Shown piece by piece: positions 46,243-58,277 of a stretch of 64,000 nucleotides of DNA. A model generated the notes under the pieces. That model worked only from the letters and a program-made list of their open reading frames with translations, had not been told where the DNA came from and ran no database searches. A program made the translations under genes and the position numbers. The DNA is from Bretschneidera sinensis (taxonomy: Eukaryota > Streptophyta > Magnoliopsida > Brassicales > Akaniaceae). Where the stretch lies: assembly GCA_023935145.1 (NCBI GenBank), contig CM043700.1:104088400-104152399 (forward strand). Direction: 5' to 3'. Within the stretch, counting starts at the first letter, position 1. Each line of letters begins with the position of its first letter.

Positions 46243-48542
46243 TTTCTTTGAAATAAAATAACACAATTCATTATCCAAAAAAAAATAACAAAATTCACTT
46301 GCATTTCGTTTTGTTTTGGGTTTTTCTATTTTTCGTTTCCCGGGAAATTCGTGGACGGTTAGCGTTTGACAGTTGGGATGCAACTATACCGATAGAAATA
46401 ACGTAATTACGGAACCCAAACAAACCTCCAAGAAAAAGCAGTAGACCAGTTTCACTAACACTATAAACGGATAGAAAAACAGAAAAAAAAAGGGGGTTGA
46501 ATGATTATTTTTCCTTTTGTTTAGATACCCTATCCATTTTACTCCTCTAATTTGATAAATGGTTAATGATATTGTTACGTTTGGTTATTTAAAATTAAAA
46601 TTGAAATAAAATTATATTTTTTAATATAAAATAATTCCTATATACTATTCACAACTTCTTTATTATAATAATTGAACAAAAAAATAAATATTTTATTAAT
46701 AAAACCTAGAGGTTGACATGGTTAAATAATATCAAAATTTGATCAAACTATAATCATAACCATAACTATAACATTAATTTATCCAAAATTATAACCACAA
46801 ACCTAATAATTTTTTATGGTAACTAAAACAGTAATTAATTTACATTCAAATACTTCAAAATAAGTTACAAAGTAAAGCTTTCAAAAGAAAACTAAATAAC
46901 CAAAGCGTTAAACAACAAAACTCTTCTCCTCCAAGTTCTCCCCCTCAATCATCAATGTTTAAGAGTGACTGATTATTGTCAAAGCTGATATATATAATTA
47001 TGCTCAAGAGTCAAGAATGATTATGATTAACTGATTAAGCTATAGGAGTTAGGGTATTTTACTTGTAAGCTATTTTACCGTTACACCTTTAGTCTTGAAA
47101 TATAAATTTAATTTATTGTTGTAATTTATAAAGATAAAATTGTAATTAGATATATAATATATATTTATCAAAAATATATAACTATAAATTATATATATAA
47201 TTTTAATATAGTTAGGTTAAATGGTAACCAACATATTTTAAAATCAACTATCATTATCATAATTATAAACCTAACTATTTTTTTTATAACCATATTTTTT
47301 TATTGGCTATAGAATGATTCAAGTTCGATTAAATTTTTTGGATCACTTGTGTCTAACCCTAATAAAACCTTTATTTGGGCTTAACTCTAACAGGATGATG
47401 ACAATATGAGTTAAGAAAAGAACAAGGATGTAAAGAAAAAGAGAAGAAATTGAGCTGAGATTTACCATCAATTATTTTTGTTCAGTTAAGGGGGAATGAA
47501 TTTGTCAATTTCAAAAATATCGTTTTGGAATTAACATTTGTTTCTCTCAAAAGTGACGGATCTAAGACCTTTAATCAAGATTAAAGGTAAGAAAAAAGTT
47601 GATACAGCACCTCAAGAGAATGATGAAACGGAAAAAAAAAAGATAGTACAAAAAGGGGCAGGGATTTATCCTAATAATCTTGGATTACAACAAATAAGTT
47701 CGGTTTATCAGTTCAAGTAATGTGTTATGGTTGAGAACGAGGAGAAAGAAAAAAAAATGTAGATTTTATTTAATAAAGGAAAAGAATGGATGGGTTCATT
47801 TTCTAGTAAATCTTAATTTTTTTTTTAAAATTCCTTCAAATTGAGAGGTCTTGAAATAGTATATTCTTTTATAATTCTTTTATTGTAATTATCATTATAT
47901 CCTTAATTTTTAATGATATTTTTTATATTACCAAAAAAAACAAAATAGTAAAATGCATTAATTTCTTTCAATTTTCCCTTCAGACCATTTCCTTTCTCTC
48001 TCCCTTCTGTCTGATAACCATAGGCTAAGAGAACTGTCGTACATTCGCACTGATGAACTAGAAACTCGATCAATGAATCTAGTGGGCAGACATTTAGAGG
48101 AAGGGATTAATTCCAGAAGACATTTGGAGGACCACACGTGTTCAAATTTCCTCCAGTTAAAATGTTCTGATGGTTCTGTCTATCAAAAGCATATAATATG
48201 AAAATACTTCAGAAACCGAGAATTTTACTCTCTCAAGTATGCTGGAAATCATATTATTACTTTTATACTATTATTTCCTTCAAACATAAAGTCTGCACTG
48301 CAATTAAACTTCCTAACATATACTATACAAGAGGCAGAGAGATAAATTAATTTCCTAAGTTTTTTTCTTGATACATGCAGCATTAAAATTCATATTTACT
48401 CCTTTTCCATAACTAAGTAGCTGCTTCGAAATTATATAAGCAAACTAAAATAGTCCATAAAAAATCTATGAGATTCCCCTCTGTTTTTGCTATGGTGACT
48501 ACAGCCCAGATATGGCATTTCTCTAGGTCCTCTCTTTGTAGA
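45968..48542. other. Intergenic region: J-protein promoter side and TGA gene 3' side
   Basis: No gene is supported. The first 150 bp upstream of the J-protein ATG (45968-46130) should hold its leader and promoter. An (AT)n run lies at 46196-46239. From 46500 to 47950 the DNA is strongly AT-rich, with short T and A runs. A 60-codon frame at 47538 has no similarity that I can see. Confidence 0.5.
46196..46239. repeat. (AT)n microsatellite
   Basis: About 22 AT dinucleotides, 230 bp upstream of the J-protein start codon. Confidence 0.95.
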
Positions 48543-51500
48543 CTAGACATTTTCACGAGGACGAGCAGCCCAAAGCGAACTGAGAGCACGAAAACGGTGC
48601 AAGTACTCCCCCAAGGCAAGCAAACCTCGAGCTGTTTGGCAGGTTGTTAAGATCCGTGACATTTGCTGGAGAGTTTGTTGCCGAAGATGATCTGCCTGTT
48701 TCAGAGAGAAAATCACAATGCAATGAAGAAGTGAAAAACTGAGGCTAATCGACTCTTTGCTCATATGCACAATTAGCAGGATTTTTTGACACAGTAGACA
48801 AAAATTCCTATCAGAAACAACATTTTTGTCTTCATGTATAACTTCTCCACTTAACATACTGTTTGAGACAAATGAATTCCATAAATTTTATAAAATTCAT
48901 TTGTAATTTCCATGTATTGTTATGTTTGGAAAACAACAATTAATGGAATTTATTTGTTGATGAATTCGCTATGAAATTAAGTTAGCTTGTTGTAAATCTT
49001 ATCAAAATCTAGAGAATTTACAAATGAATTCCACCAAATGAAGAGTATGAAACTTTGTTGACTAAAATACATTATCTCTATAACAAGATCATCCATGTTG
49101 AGAAAATACATAAAGTAATAGATAAAATGATTATTTTTTTATTTATTTTTATAAATATATAACTTAATAAATAAATGATTGAATTCTACATCTTAATATA
49201 AGAGAACCAAACACGAAAATTCATTTGAATTCAGTTGTAAATGAATTCTTTATTCAATTATTTGAAAAATAAAATGAATTCTAATTTTATTTGATTCCAA
49301 ACGAAGCATTAATGTACAAAATGCTTCAACCCAAGCTTAGGATTCTTAAATTAGTGCTCTAAGTTAAAAACAGCTAGCTATGTTATGATTGTTTCCCAAT
49401 ACTTTAAACACAAGGCCCATTAGAATTTAAACAAAAGGCTTGTTAGAACTTAATTATTGTCAATGTTTAGTTTTATATCTTGCCAGGAGAAGGGAGTTGG
49501 AACAAAAGATCGAAAATTTACCTTGGGTATGCAAATTGGGACCCATATTTAGAAATGCAGCTTTACTATTGGGATGCTATTCCTAAATGGAAACTTTTTC
49601 CAGTAAAAGTAACTTAATTTCTTTTAATTTTTCAATTTTTGGTGTGCATGAACAAATTTGTAACTTCTTGTTATTTCTACCAAGGGTGGGGTTAGCTGGT
49701 ATGAACACGAGGTGGCTGTCCATGGCTGGAAATGGTGAAAGGTTTTAGCTTGTCAGGGAAAAAGTAAAGATTTAAGACTTTTCTAGAGAATAAGTCTACT
49801 AACAAGAGAAACATTTACAATAAATTAAATTCCCTATATTGCAAAAATAAGGAACATCTTCAATTTTTTTGCTCAAGCCACTAGTGGCAACAGTGCAACT
49901 GGATGGTCAGGGGTTTTCCAGATCTAAGCCTTGTTATCCATTGATTGAATCACCTATGTAATACAAAACACAGAAAAATGTGGAAAAGATTTCCACCAAA
50001 CCATATTTCACAAAACATTGAAGCCAGAGTTCCAATTCTTTTTTATCTTTAATTTCTCAAAAAGAAAAATGAGCTTAAAAGAAAACTAAGATGAAAAAAA
50101 TAAATTTACTACAGAAAAAAAGCATTTCGGGCATGAAGAATTTGGAGGAATTAAAGTGCACGGCTACTTAATTGATGATGAAACATGATATGTTACCTGG
50201 TTCACAAAGCCTTCGAGTGCTTCCAACTTCTCCATTGCTGCAGCCATCTGAGACCTGTAGTTTCCAGCACCAACTGGATCAGTTACCATGCTTTGGGCTA
50301 GAGTTTGCTGGAGTTTATCTATTCCCTGTGTGAGAGCTTCTTCCGCTTGCCCAGAAGAGTGTCGGAGGTTACAAACCTCCAGAAGTTGCTGATCAGTCAA
50401 AGGCTCAATGTGTGGCATGACGACCTGCATGAACAAAATTTTAGTCACGTAATTCATGACCTGTAGGTTTCATTATAGTCATGATGATCTAATTGATTCA
50501 AGAGTTGTTGAATATAGTGTAGTTATGTAAATTATGATTCATAATTTATTGGTCTCACTAGGAAACAAACTCTGCACAGTAACAGGCACAGAAAGAAAGA
50601 AGGTATGCAGTATAATATCAAAAGTTGATTTGATGTACCTTTTCAAGTTTACGGACCACAGAAAAAGCAACAAACAGTATGAAAAATCAGTGATCAAAAG
50701 TGATGGAATTGAGGTCCACCCAGTTGGAAAGAATGGACATGCATGTTTCTGTGACTGATTATCACAATCCTAGAAGGAGGTGGGCATGCTGCACAAAAAC
50801 TTTCAAAATGTGCCAACATCCTTATGCTTCAGACCATAAGAATGCATCATATTTTAAGATGAAGCCACTGCAGCATAAGTCCTCAATTCCATTTCCCTTT
50901 ACACACCATCATTGCAACAGAGCCATGTTCATGTAGATAGCTATATGATGATGTAAAAGTAGAGTAAATGAATTTGTAATAGAGGGATCATTAGTAAAAT
51001 CATTAACCAGGAACAGACAAATAAGAGGCTTTCAAGCAATAAGTTGCATAGAAATAAGCATTACATTTAAAAGCTCTGATGGGCGGAATCCTCCAATCCA
51101 TTGAAAAAAGCGTTCTGTTGATGTTCTCCACATGCCAGACATCAAATAGAAGACATCAGCCTTTGCAGCATCCGCTTTCATGCGGAAAAGATTGCTATAG
51201 TGGTTCATGCCACTTTCTACTAGTGTTTGGAGCTCTATATCAGTTATTTGAGCTTGTAACGCATTTCTTAGTCCACAAATTTGTCTATGTTGCTCTTCGA
51301 CCCAGTGTCCATACTCCATTTCGAATGTAGCAATCCCTGCAAAATTCACAGTTCGAACTATTGTCAAGAGCACAACAAGATGTGAGCATATGACACTTGA
51401 AAAGCATGATATTCCATGAGAAACACTTGATACAATAAGGTATAATATCCAATATATATCTATCAGCCAAATTTTCAGAGAATTTCTAAAGGAAGGCTGT

Positions 51501-53108
51501 TTTTCGCATCTGATTTAGCATATCAGTGTACATAAAAGAGGAGGCATAGCAGATCATTATGAAATACCAACCTGAGTTCAGAGTTCCAGATAGTCCTAAA
51601 TAATTAGTATCAGATGCACTGCCTACGTATACACCCTGCAAAAAGGAATTCATTGATCCATTAGACAGATACGACATTCAAATTTTCGATCAATAAGGGA
51701 CTGAATTCTAACAAAAGGTGGAACGATAAAGAAAAATAAAAATATGATTTTCACCTCACCTGCTGCCTAGCTCTTTCAACTGCCTGCTCCAACTGTGCCA
51801 GCTTCAGGCGGCTTGCTTCTAATTGTTGAACATAGGCCTATTAAAGACAACACACATATCATTGACTTTATAAATTCTGAGAGCTTTATATCTTCCATCA
51901 ACAGAGGCTTGTATGAAATGCATCCCCTCTACCTTCTTCCGCAAACGACTTTTGCGAGCAGCTTCACGGTTTTGTGCCAAACGTCTCTGTATCTATACAA
52001 ATATGCATAATAATGCATATCAAAGTTAGAATTGTAAACTAGCGAAAACAGAAGAACAAATAGTGGCAGCAAAGTCAGTGTTATTGCATTTGCATCGCAA
52101 GAGGAATTGATAGATTGTTGACAAAAAGTTCATCAATCCCTGAAAAAAAAAGAGTTTTTGTCTACTTAACATAAGCTATTAAATAATATGGATGCCGCGC
52201 CACCATTGGTAGGATGTCTAAAGTGCCTTGCTCTTCTGATATATGAGAACCAAAATCACAAAAAAGATTCCACATCTTGCATAGGAAATAAGTTCTTCTT
52301 GATGCTGAAACTTGTACAACATAAAATAGAAAAATGATAAACATAACAGAAGGTCAAAACATACAACTTTAAGATATACAATGAGCACAGCCAAGACTGT
52401 ACCAAGCTAACATATAGTATGTACTAATACACTTGAAGATCACTGCAATAATATATGAGAACTCTACTAAAATTCATCAGATCTTGCAAAAGATCTGTTG
52501 AAAGTAGATAATGAACACTGTTAGGAATACTGCCTTCACAAAGCATGGTCAACCAGTATCTTTATAATTTTATTTATTTTTAAAAACGGGCAAAATAGTT
52601 TTGCTAACAATGAAAGGATTTTATGAAAACAAGTTCCACATCATAAGATTTAGCACAGTTAAGCCAGAACTAAGAGCAATGTTCTCCTTCAATACAAAGA
52701 TAACAAAGTAATATTTTTTCTTTCAGATGAGAGAGAGAGAGAAATAGAAAGTATGGTGCAATTTCATCACCTTATCACCGGGTCTGATTGCTTCTTGATC
52801 ACTTCTGGAAGGTTCCACTGGCTCAGAAGAAACGTATTCAAACTGTAGAGGTTATATCAGAATAATCAGCTATGGTTGCTATGATCCAGCAATCAGAAGA
52901 ATTAGATCAAACATATAAAACCAAGAAAGAGAGTTTCATGCATTTTCACCTTGTCATCTAACGTAGCATCCACCTGTAAAATGGTGGAGGATCTTCTATT
53001 TCGAGTATCATCATCCTTGAAGGTGTTTCCCCATGTGCTTCTTTGTTGGAGTGGCTCATAAATTCCCATCCTTCTAAAGGTTGCAAGTTGAGTTGAAAGA
53101 GAGCTCAT
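48543..53108 (-). CDS. TGA: TGA-type bZIP transcription factor, 8 coding exons
   Basis: TGA factors bind TGACG motifs (as-1 elements) and act in salicylate/NPR1 defence and redox signalling in the nucleus. Exons on the minus strand: 53108-52950, 52842-52771, 51992-51933, 51837-51760, 51635-51572, 51336-51065, 50424-50197, 48695-48543; all introns GT..AG, total 1086 nt, 361 aa, the family's usual length. The N-terminus has the MGIYEP motif. The basic region (about residues 78-98) reads RRLAQNREAARKSRLRKK, then a short zipper in AYVQQLEASRLKLAQLEQ. The DOG1 domain (about 155-235) contains FEMEYGHWVEEQ, ADVFYLMSGMWRTSTERFFQWIGGFRPSELL, and the C-terminus ADHLRQQTLQQM..LLALGEYLHRFRALSSLWAARP. The C-terminal half best fits clade III (TGA3/TGA7), while the middle resembles clade I (TGA1/TGA4). 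One Cys (253) of the TGA1 redox pair is present; the other position is Ser259. Confidence 0.94.
48857..49312. mobile_element. Possible MITE in the last intron of the TGA gene
   Basis: The left end (TACTGTTTGAGACAAATGAATTCC..) and the reverse complement of the right end (GCTTCGTTTGGAATCAAATAAAATTAG..) are similar, and the interior is AT-rich with repeated AATTCATTTG. TTAA lies at the left flank and TTAA at the right. This suggests a PIF/hAT-like MITE but the ends are too diverged to be sure. Confidence 0.35.
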
Positions 53109-54131
53109 ACTCTGTCTGTCAATTTAACAAAGATCAAGTTTAGTTAGTCAACTTCAGCACTGTAAGGATGCAGAAAAAGTCCATGAAGCTAAAGCAACAC
53201 TATTTTACCTCTAATTAGAACCCATTACAAACGAACATGAAGATTGGCCATGATATTACTAAATTTCTACTTTTGATCTCTAAACCACATATAATGATTA
53301 TTGCATTTTCAATGGCTTTGTTATACACAAAAGAAACTACATTCTGGTCAAAATATAGCCGTCCCACACACTGAATGAACAAAATGCAAAATGTATGGGA
53401 GGGGAAAGGACACGTACAAACACATCTAACTAAGTATTGAACCTTCATTTGACTTCTGACTCACCATGATAAATTTTCTCCAAAATTTGTGAACCAACAT
53501 ACTCTCAAGCTCTTTAAGCCTCATTTCCTGTCTTAATCACCAATTCTAGATAGCAAACAACTACTACATAGATCACATAATTTGCCAAATTTGAATAAAC
53601 ATGAGAAATTCAACCAACTAAAATATTTAGATTACTAAAAGACCCCAGATATTATCACTCTTTCCTCCAGAAGAATTTATGAACACGTTAATTCTTCCAA
53701 ACTAAACAGAAGAAGAAATCAAATTTTAAAAAAAAAACCTCCACAACTAAAAAGGGGTAGTCAAAAGAATAATCCTCACAAGTCATTTCTCGCTACAAAT
53801 ATAAGAGCGACTCACCAAACTCTGCTTACTTAGTTTTAAGCCCGGTAGCCTAGGATCTTCTACACAGAGAAAAAGAAAAAAAAAACTGAAATTCGTAAAT
53901 TTTCCGTTTACTCTCTTAGCAAAACCAAACGGAGCTGAAGATGAATTAAATTTGTCAAGAACTTAAGAAACTAACCTTCTTTGATTAACTGGGAACCCCA
54001 AAATCTTTGAGCTCTTTCAATCCAAGAAAACCTCAATTTAACACTGAATTCCGTTTTAAATAACTTGGCTTTCTGCTAATCAACACCATCCATTCCTCCA
54101 ACAAAAACAAGGAACATGAATCATGGTTATC

Positions 54132-54178
<47 letters not shown>

Positions 54179-54270
54179 AACTAAAAAGAAGAAAAGCACA
54201 CCTTAAAAAAAAAAAAAGCGCAACTTTTTGTCACTTTTGAGTACGCACCACCTAAGCCTTCTCGTGTAGC
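53109..54270 (-). promoter_or_regulatory. Likely 5' leader and leader introns of the TGA gene
   Basis: Just upstream of the ATG is a splice acceptor (minus-strand AATTGACAG|ACAGAGT ATG), so the leader is probably spliced, as is common in TGA genes. Pyrimidine-rich and leader-like segments occur near 53940-54110 on the minus strand. An (AT)n run lies at 54137-54174. The transcription start cannot be fixed. Confidence 0.45.
54137..54174. repeat. (AT)n microsatellite
   Basis: About 19 AT dinucleotides upstream of the TGA gene. Confidence 0.95.
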
Positions 54271-54278
54271 TGACGTCA
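54271..54278. promoter_or_regulatory. Palindromic TGA-box (TGACGTCA)
   Basis: TGACGTCA is the high-affinity palindromic site for TGA/CRE-type bZIPs. It lies about 1.16 kb upstream of the TGA start codon, near the probable transcription start once leader introns are allowed for. Self-regulation is an inference. Confidence 0.5.
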
Positions 54279-55689
54279 TTCCCGGGGAAAATAACCGCCA
54301 ATAGTTAGTGGGTGTTAGGAAGTTTAATGTGGCAGATAGATACCATCAATCAAGTAATTCCCATGGCAGATGTAGCATCATATAATTGGTTGTATTTTTG
54401 TCTGATGATGATAGGCATCTTTATTTAAAAATTTCTTCACTTACTTTATAATTTTGTATTTAAAAAAAATTAGAATTTGAGCTTAAAAGGGCGAAAATAA
54501 CTAAAATACTTGAGCTCATAGCCAAGTTCTTGTGATTTTTTATCACTTTAATATCTTGTTTACATTTCGATTATCTTTTTAATTTTTATTGATGAAGTTT
54601 GTCAAATTAATTAACGTAGAAGTCAAGTAAGCTATATTTTTTAAAGAACAAAAGACTTCACTTTTGGGTCGCACTAAACCCCTTATATATTCTTGTAAAA
54701 AGTGAAATTGAATTGTTGTTTTGATAGAAAATATTGCATGAGTTAATGTTTCAGTAGGATTTCAATCATTTTTTTTAATTGAAATTGAACGTTTAAGATT
54801 ATATTATTGATTCTTTTCTTTTCTTTTCTTATCTTTGATGCAATACAAACAAACTAATCGGTTTGATTTCTTGTTAAATTATTGGTTTTGATTCATTTTT
54901 TGACCAAAAATATTGTAAGAGATTTTTAAACTATTTTCCATCACGTTTGTTGTGTTTAACTATGCTGATTGTTAGAAAAATAAATAAAATTAAAGAGAAA
55001 AATATAGGATTAAAGATCTTACATGAATATCATATTTCTAAATCTAACTACGTTAATGTTATTTTTAATCAAATTAAAATGATTTTGTGTTAATATACAA
55101 AAACTTCAAATCAATTTCACGAATTAACAAAAGAAATGATGGAAATGAGACGTTTAATGTCATTGTTTGTCAAGGACACAAATGGATCAATTTTGGGATA
55201 ATGCGTTAATTTTTTGATAAATAAATCAGACTCTACATAAGGATTGTTTGGTTACCCGAAATAGGAGAGATTCCTCCAACAAAAAGAGGCCACATGACTT
55301 CCACATGAGCTAATTAATGGACTTTGACAAAAAAAGTTTAAAGTGATAAAAAAAGATATACACAAGTTATTAAAGTGATATTAAAAAATCACATAATTTT
55401 ATGTGCTACAAATCTAAAGCACATGATATTTTATTGATATTTGTCCAATATCTTAAAACAGTCCCTAAATTATTTGGATCACCGCAATATTTTTTTGTTT
55501 AATGAAAAAAAAGACAAACTAATAATGAAAAGGAAATAAAATTAATCGTGACTCGATAAATTAGGATGTGTATTTAAGCATTCCTCCATTAATATAGTAG
55601 TTAATAATTTAGTATCTAAAATTAGAGGTGATAAAATCTGACCAGTTTTGAAAAATTAAACTCGATAAATCTGAAAACATATTAAAATA

Positions 55690-55860
55690 AAATGATCCGA
55701 ACCCAGACATTTGAAACCTGAAATGATCTGTGTCCAAAACGACCTGAAACTTAAAATAACTTGAATCCGAAAGACCCGTGCTAGAAATGACCCGAAACCC
55801 GAAATAACCCAGACTTGAAACCTAAGAGAACTCGAAACCCAAAACAACCCGACTCAAAAA
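55690..55860. repeat. Degenerate CCGAAAC-type minisatellite
   Basis: Irregular 10-12-bp units such as GACCTGAAAC, GACCCGAAAC and AACTCGAAAC, in about 14 copies. A related block lies at 57190-57345. Confidence 0.6.
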
Positions 55861-57111
55861 CCCAAATTAATTTGATTTTTTTAACAAAAATATTTTTTTG
55901 TTAAACTGGTGGTGGTAAAATAGAAATTGTTATCTCATTATCTCATATATAGTTGTAATTATAAATAAAATGGAGGTAAAATGAGTTGAATTTGAAATTT
56001 ACTTATAAGAAAAACACGACACTAATATACTATAACTCTGTAAGTTCTTCTTTTTACTTTTACAGTTTTATTGTTTGGCTATCAATTTGACAAATAGAAA
56101 ATCATGTTTGATATTTTTATACTTTGAAGTACAATACTAGTCCAATTAAATTCAATAACACTATGTTTGAGAATTCAAGGGAAAAGAAACAGATTAAAAA
56201 AAAGGTTGATATTTGTTAAGTTATTAACTTATCCTTGTTATGACTTTTGAAGTTTTCATTGACTTGAATTGACACAAGACTACAATGGGAAAAAAACCAT
56301 GATGGACAAAAATCAGCTTTCCCAACGAAGTGTTTGAGTTCATTCTTACTACTTTGGAGTTTATAGCTATTTATGGTCAAATTCAAGTATTTCTTTCCTT
56401 ACATGATTGCATCACTTCAATTTGAAAAATGAAATCTGAATTTTCAAGAAGCTATTTCAAGACCTCATAGTGAGAAAGAATAATGGCAACATACACATCA
56501 CTTTGGCTAGTTCTATGCAGACAATAAATATAGGCTCTTAAAAAAATTTAAATAATAAAATATTGATGATAACTATCTCTAGGGTTTCAAATGGATTGTG
56601 GTTTAGGGTAAACGGGTCAAGCTCGACCCAGATGGTATTTAATTTTTATTACTTTAGTTTTTTAAGAGATGATTTTGTCTACCTTTTAAAATCACATTTT
56701 AATACACATAAGGTAAATCTTAATGAACAAAAATAATACCGGTAGATAAAAGATAAGCTTATCTTATTGAATTTATTTTTACATTGTATTACATTTACAT
56801 GATTTAATTTATATTCTAATAAAAGGATCTTGGTAGATGTCTTGAAGAAAATTTTCTTCCTCTTATGTGTCATTCTTCTTAAACACATTTTTTTGATCGA
56901 GGAAGATGGTTATCGAGATTATTTTTTCCATTTCATTTATGGAGTATTATTCTCTTTTAATAACTTTTTCAATAAACACACACTTGAGAGAGAAAAGAAG
57001 ATAATTACATATAAAATTGACCGCACACATTAGCTCTTAAAAAGTATTCGACTTTTGAAACCATAAAATGAAGGCCATATGAATTATTTAACTTAAATAT
57101 AACTTTCCTAA

Positions 57112-57113
<2 letters not shown>

Positions 57114-57159
<46 letters not shown>
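57114..57159. repeat. (AT)n microsatellite
   Basis: About 23 AT dinucleotides. Confidence 0.95.
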
Positions 57160-57163
<4 letters not shown>

Positions 57164-57189
57164 GTTAGTACTCTTCAAGTATGCCATAT

Positions 57190-57345
57190 GAAACCCACTC
57201 AAAACTCAAGATGACCCGCAACTCGAACAACCTGAGATGACTCATAACCCGAATGACCCGAGACCCAAAACTACCCCAGCCTGAAACAACCTAAACCTGA
57301 AATGAAGTCGAATGACCTAAGTCTAGAACGACACGAACCTGACTC
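57190..57345. repeat. Degenerate CCGAAAC-type minisatellite, second block
   Basis: Units such as GACCCGCAAC, GACTCATAACC, GACCCGAGACC and AACCTGAAA, similar in style to 55690-55860, with an AT microsatellite just to the left. Confidence 0.55.
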
Positions 57346-57470
57346 ATCTAATTGCCACCTCTCCCCTAAAATATTTTACACATAAGCAAGTGTCATGACC
57401 TGGCAAAAGTTCCAACATGATTGTGACGTATTTTCTACTACTATGGTAGTTCTTGTAACGAAAGGGAAGA

Positions 57471-57673
57471 GAATTATGTTCCCATGGACCCGGTTCCGTA
57501 GTAGTTACCACGAAATTGGGAAACTTTACTGATAATTACAGGGAACTATAGTAGTAATTAAATATTTAAATGTTTATATTTATTTGGTTATTACTACAGT
57601 TCCTTGTAATTATCAGTAAAGTTCCTCGGTTTCGTGGTAGTTACCACGGACCCGGTCCATGGGATCAAAATTC
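57471..57673. mobile_element. Foldback MITE of Mutator (MULE) type
   Basis: 203 bp, starting GAATTATGTTCCCATGGACC and ending with the near-perfect inverse (GGTCCATGGGATCAAAATTC). The arms pair over almost their whole length, about 85 bp each, around a short AT-rich centre. A 9-bp direct repeat AAGGGAAGA flanks it (57462-57470 and 57674-57682), the duplication size of Mutator-like elements. It has no coding capacity and is inserted in the LTR of the decayed Tat element. Confidence 0.85.
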
Positions 57674-58277
57674 AAGGGAAGAGCTCTATTTGATTTTAGA
57701 TTGTGATGTAGTGAATAATTCTCCCTCCAATAAACTAGTGACACATAGACACTTCTTTCTCTGATGATCTAACAATACGTAGATAACTCTCCTTCCAATA
57801 ATCTGATGACATGTAAGACCTCATAACGAACCATGATGCTGCAATGATGGTGATGCATCAGAGAAAATGATGAAACCGTTATGGCTAACAAACCCCTCAC
57901 ACGCGAAAATGAAAGCGATATTCTAGGAACCGTGTCATCCCCGAGCGAGCAACAGATTTGATTCCTTAAGTTGATATAAATAGGGGGTCCAAGGTACGCA
58001 AATTTCAATTCATTCATCACCAAGCATTATTATTGCCATTATCATTCCCTCCACAAAACCTTGCACATACAAAAGCATTAGAGAGTCCTCAGAGGTATCA
58101 CCCCCTTTTTCCTCCGGTGACTATTTAGTTCAACATTTTCTTTCTGTGTAGACCTAGCATTTTAGTTTTGCAGCCTAACATAAGATTTTCAACATCAACA
58201 GATTAGCGCCGTCCGTGGGAGCATCTAATCTCTTGCTAAATAGTAGAAATGAAGAAATCTAAGAACTCATCTGTTTC

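Larger units (their letters stand above)
54279..57390. other. Intergenic, AT-rich, no gene seen
   Basis: No coding frame is supported. It holds two stretches of degenerate CCCGAAA-type short repeats (55690-55860 and 57190-57345) and an (AT)n run at 57114-57159. Confidence 0.5.

Noticed and set aside
47538..47720. 60-codon plus-strand frame
   Set aside because: Low-complexity Lys-rich translation in AT-rich DNA with no similarity or splice context.
50534..50936. Two overlapping plus-strand frames
   Set aside because: They lie in an intron of the TGA gene on the other strand, with no motif and no codon-usage support.
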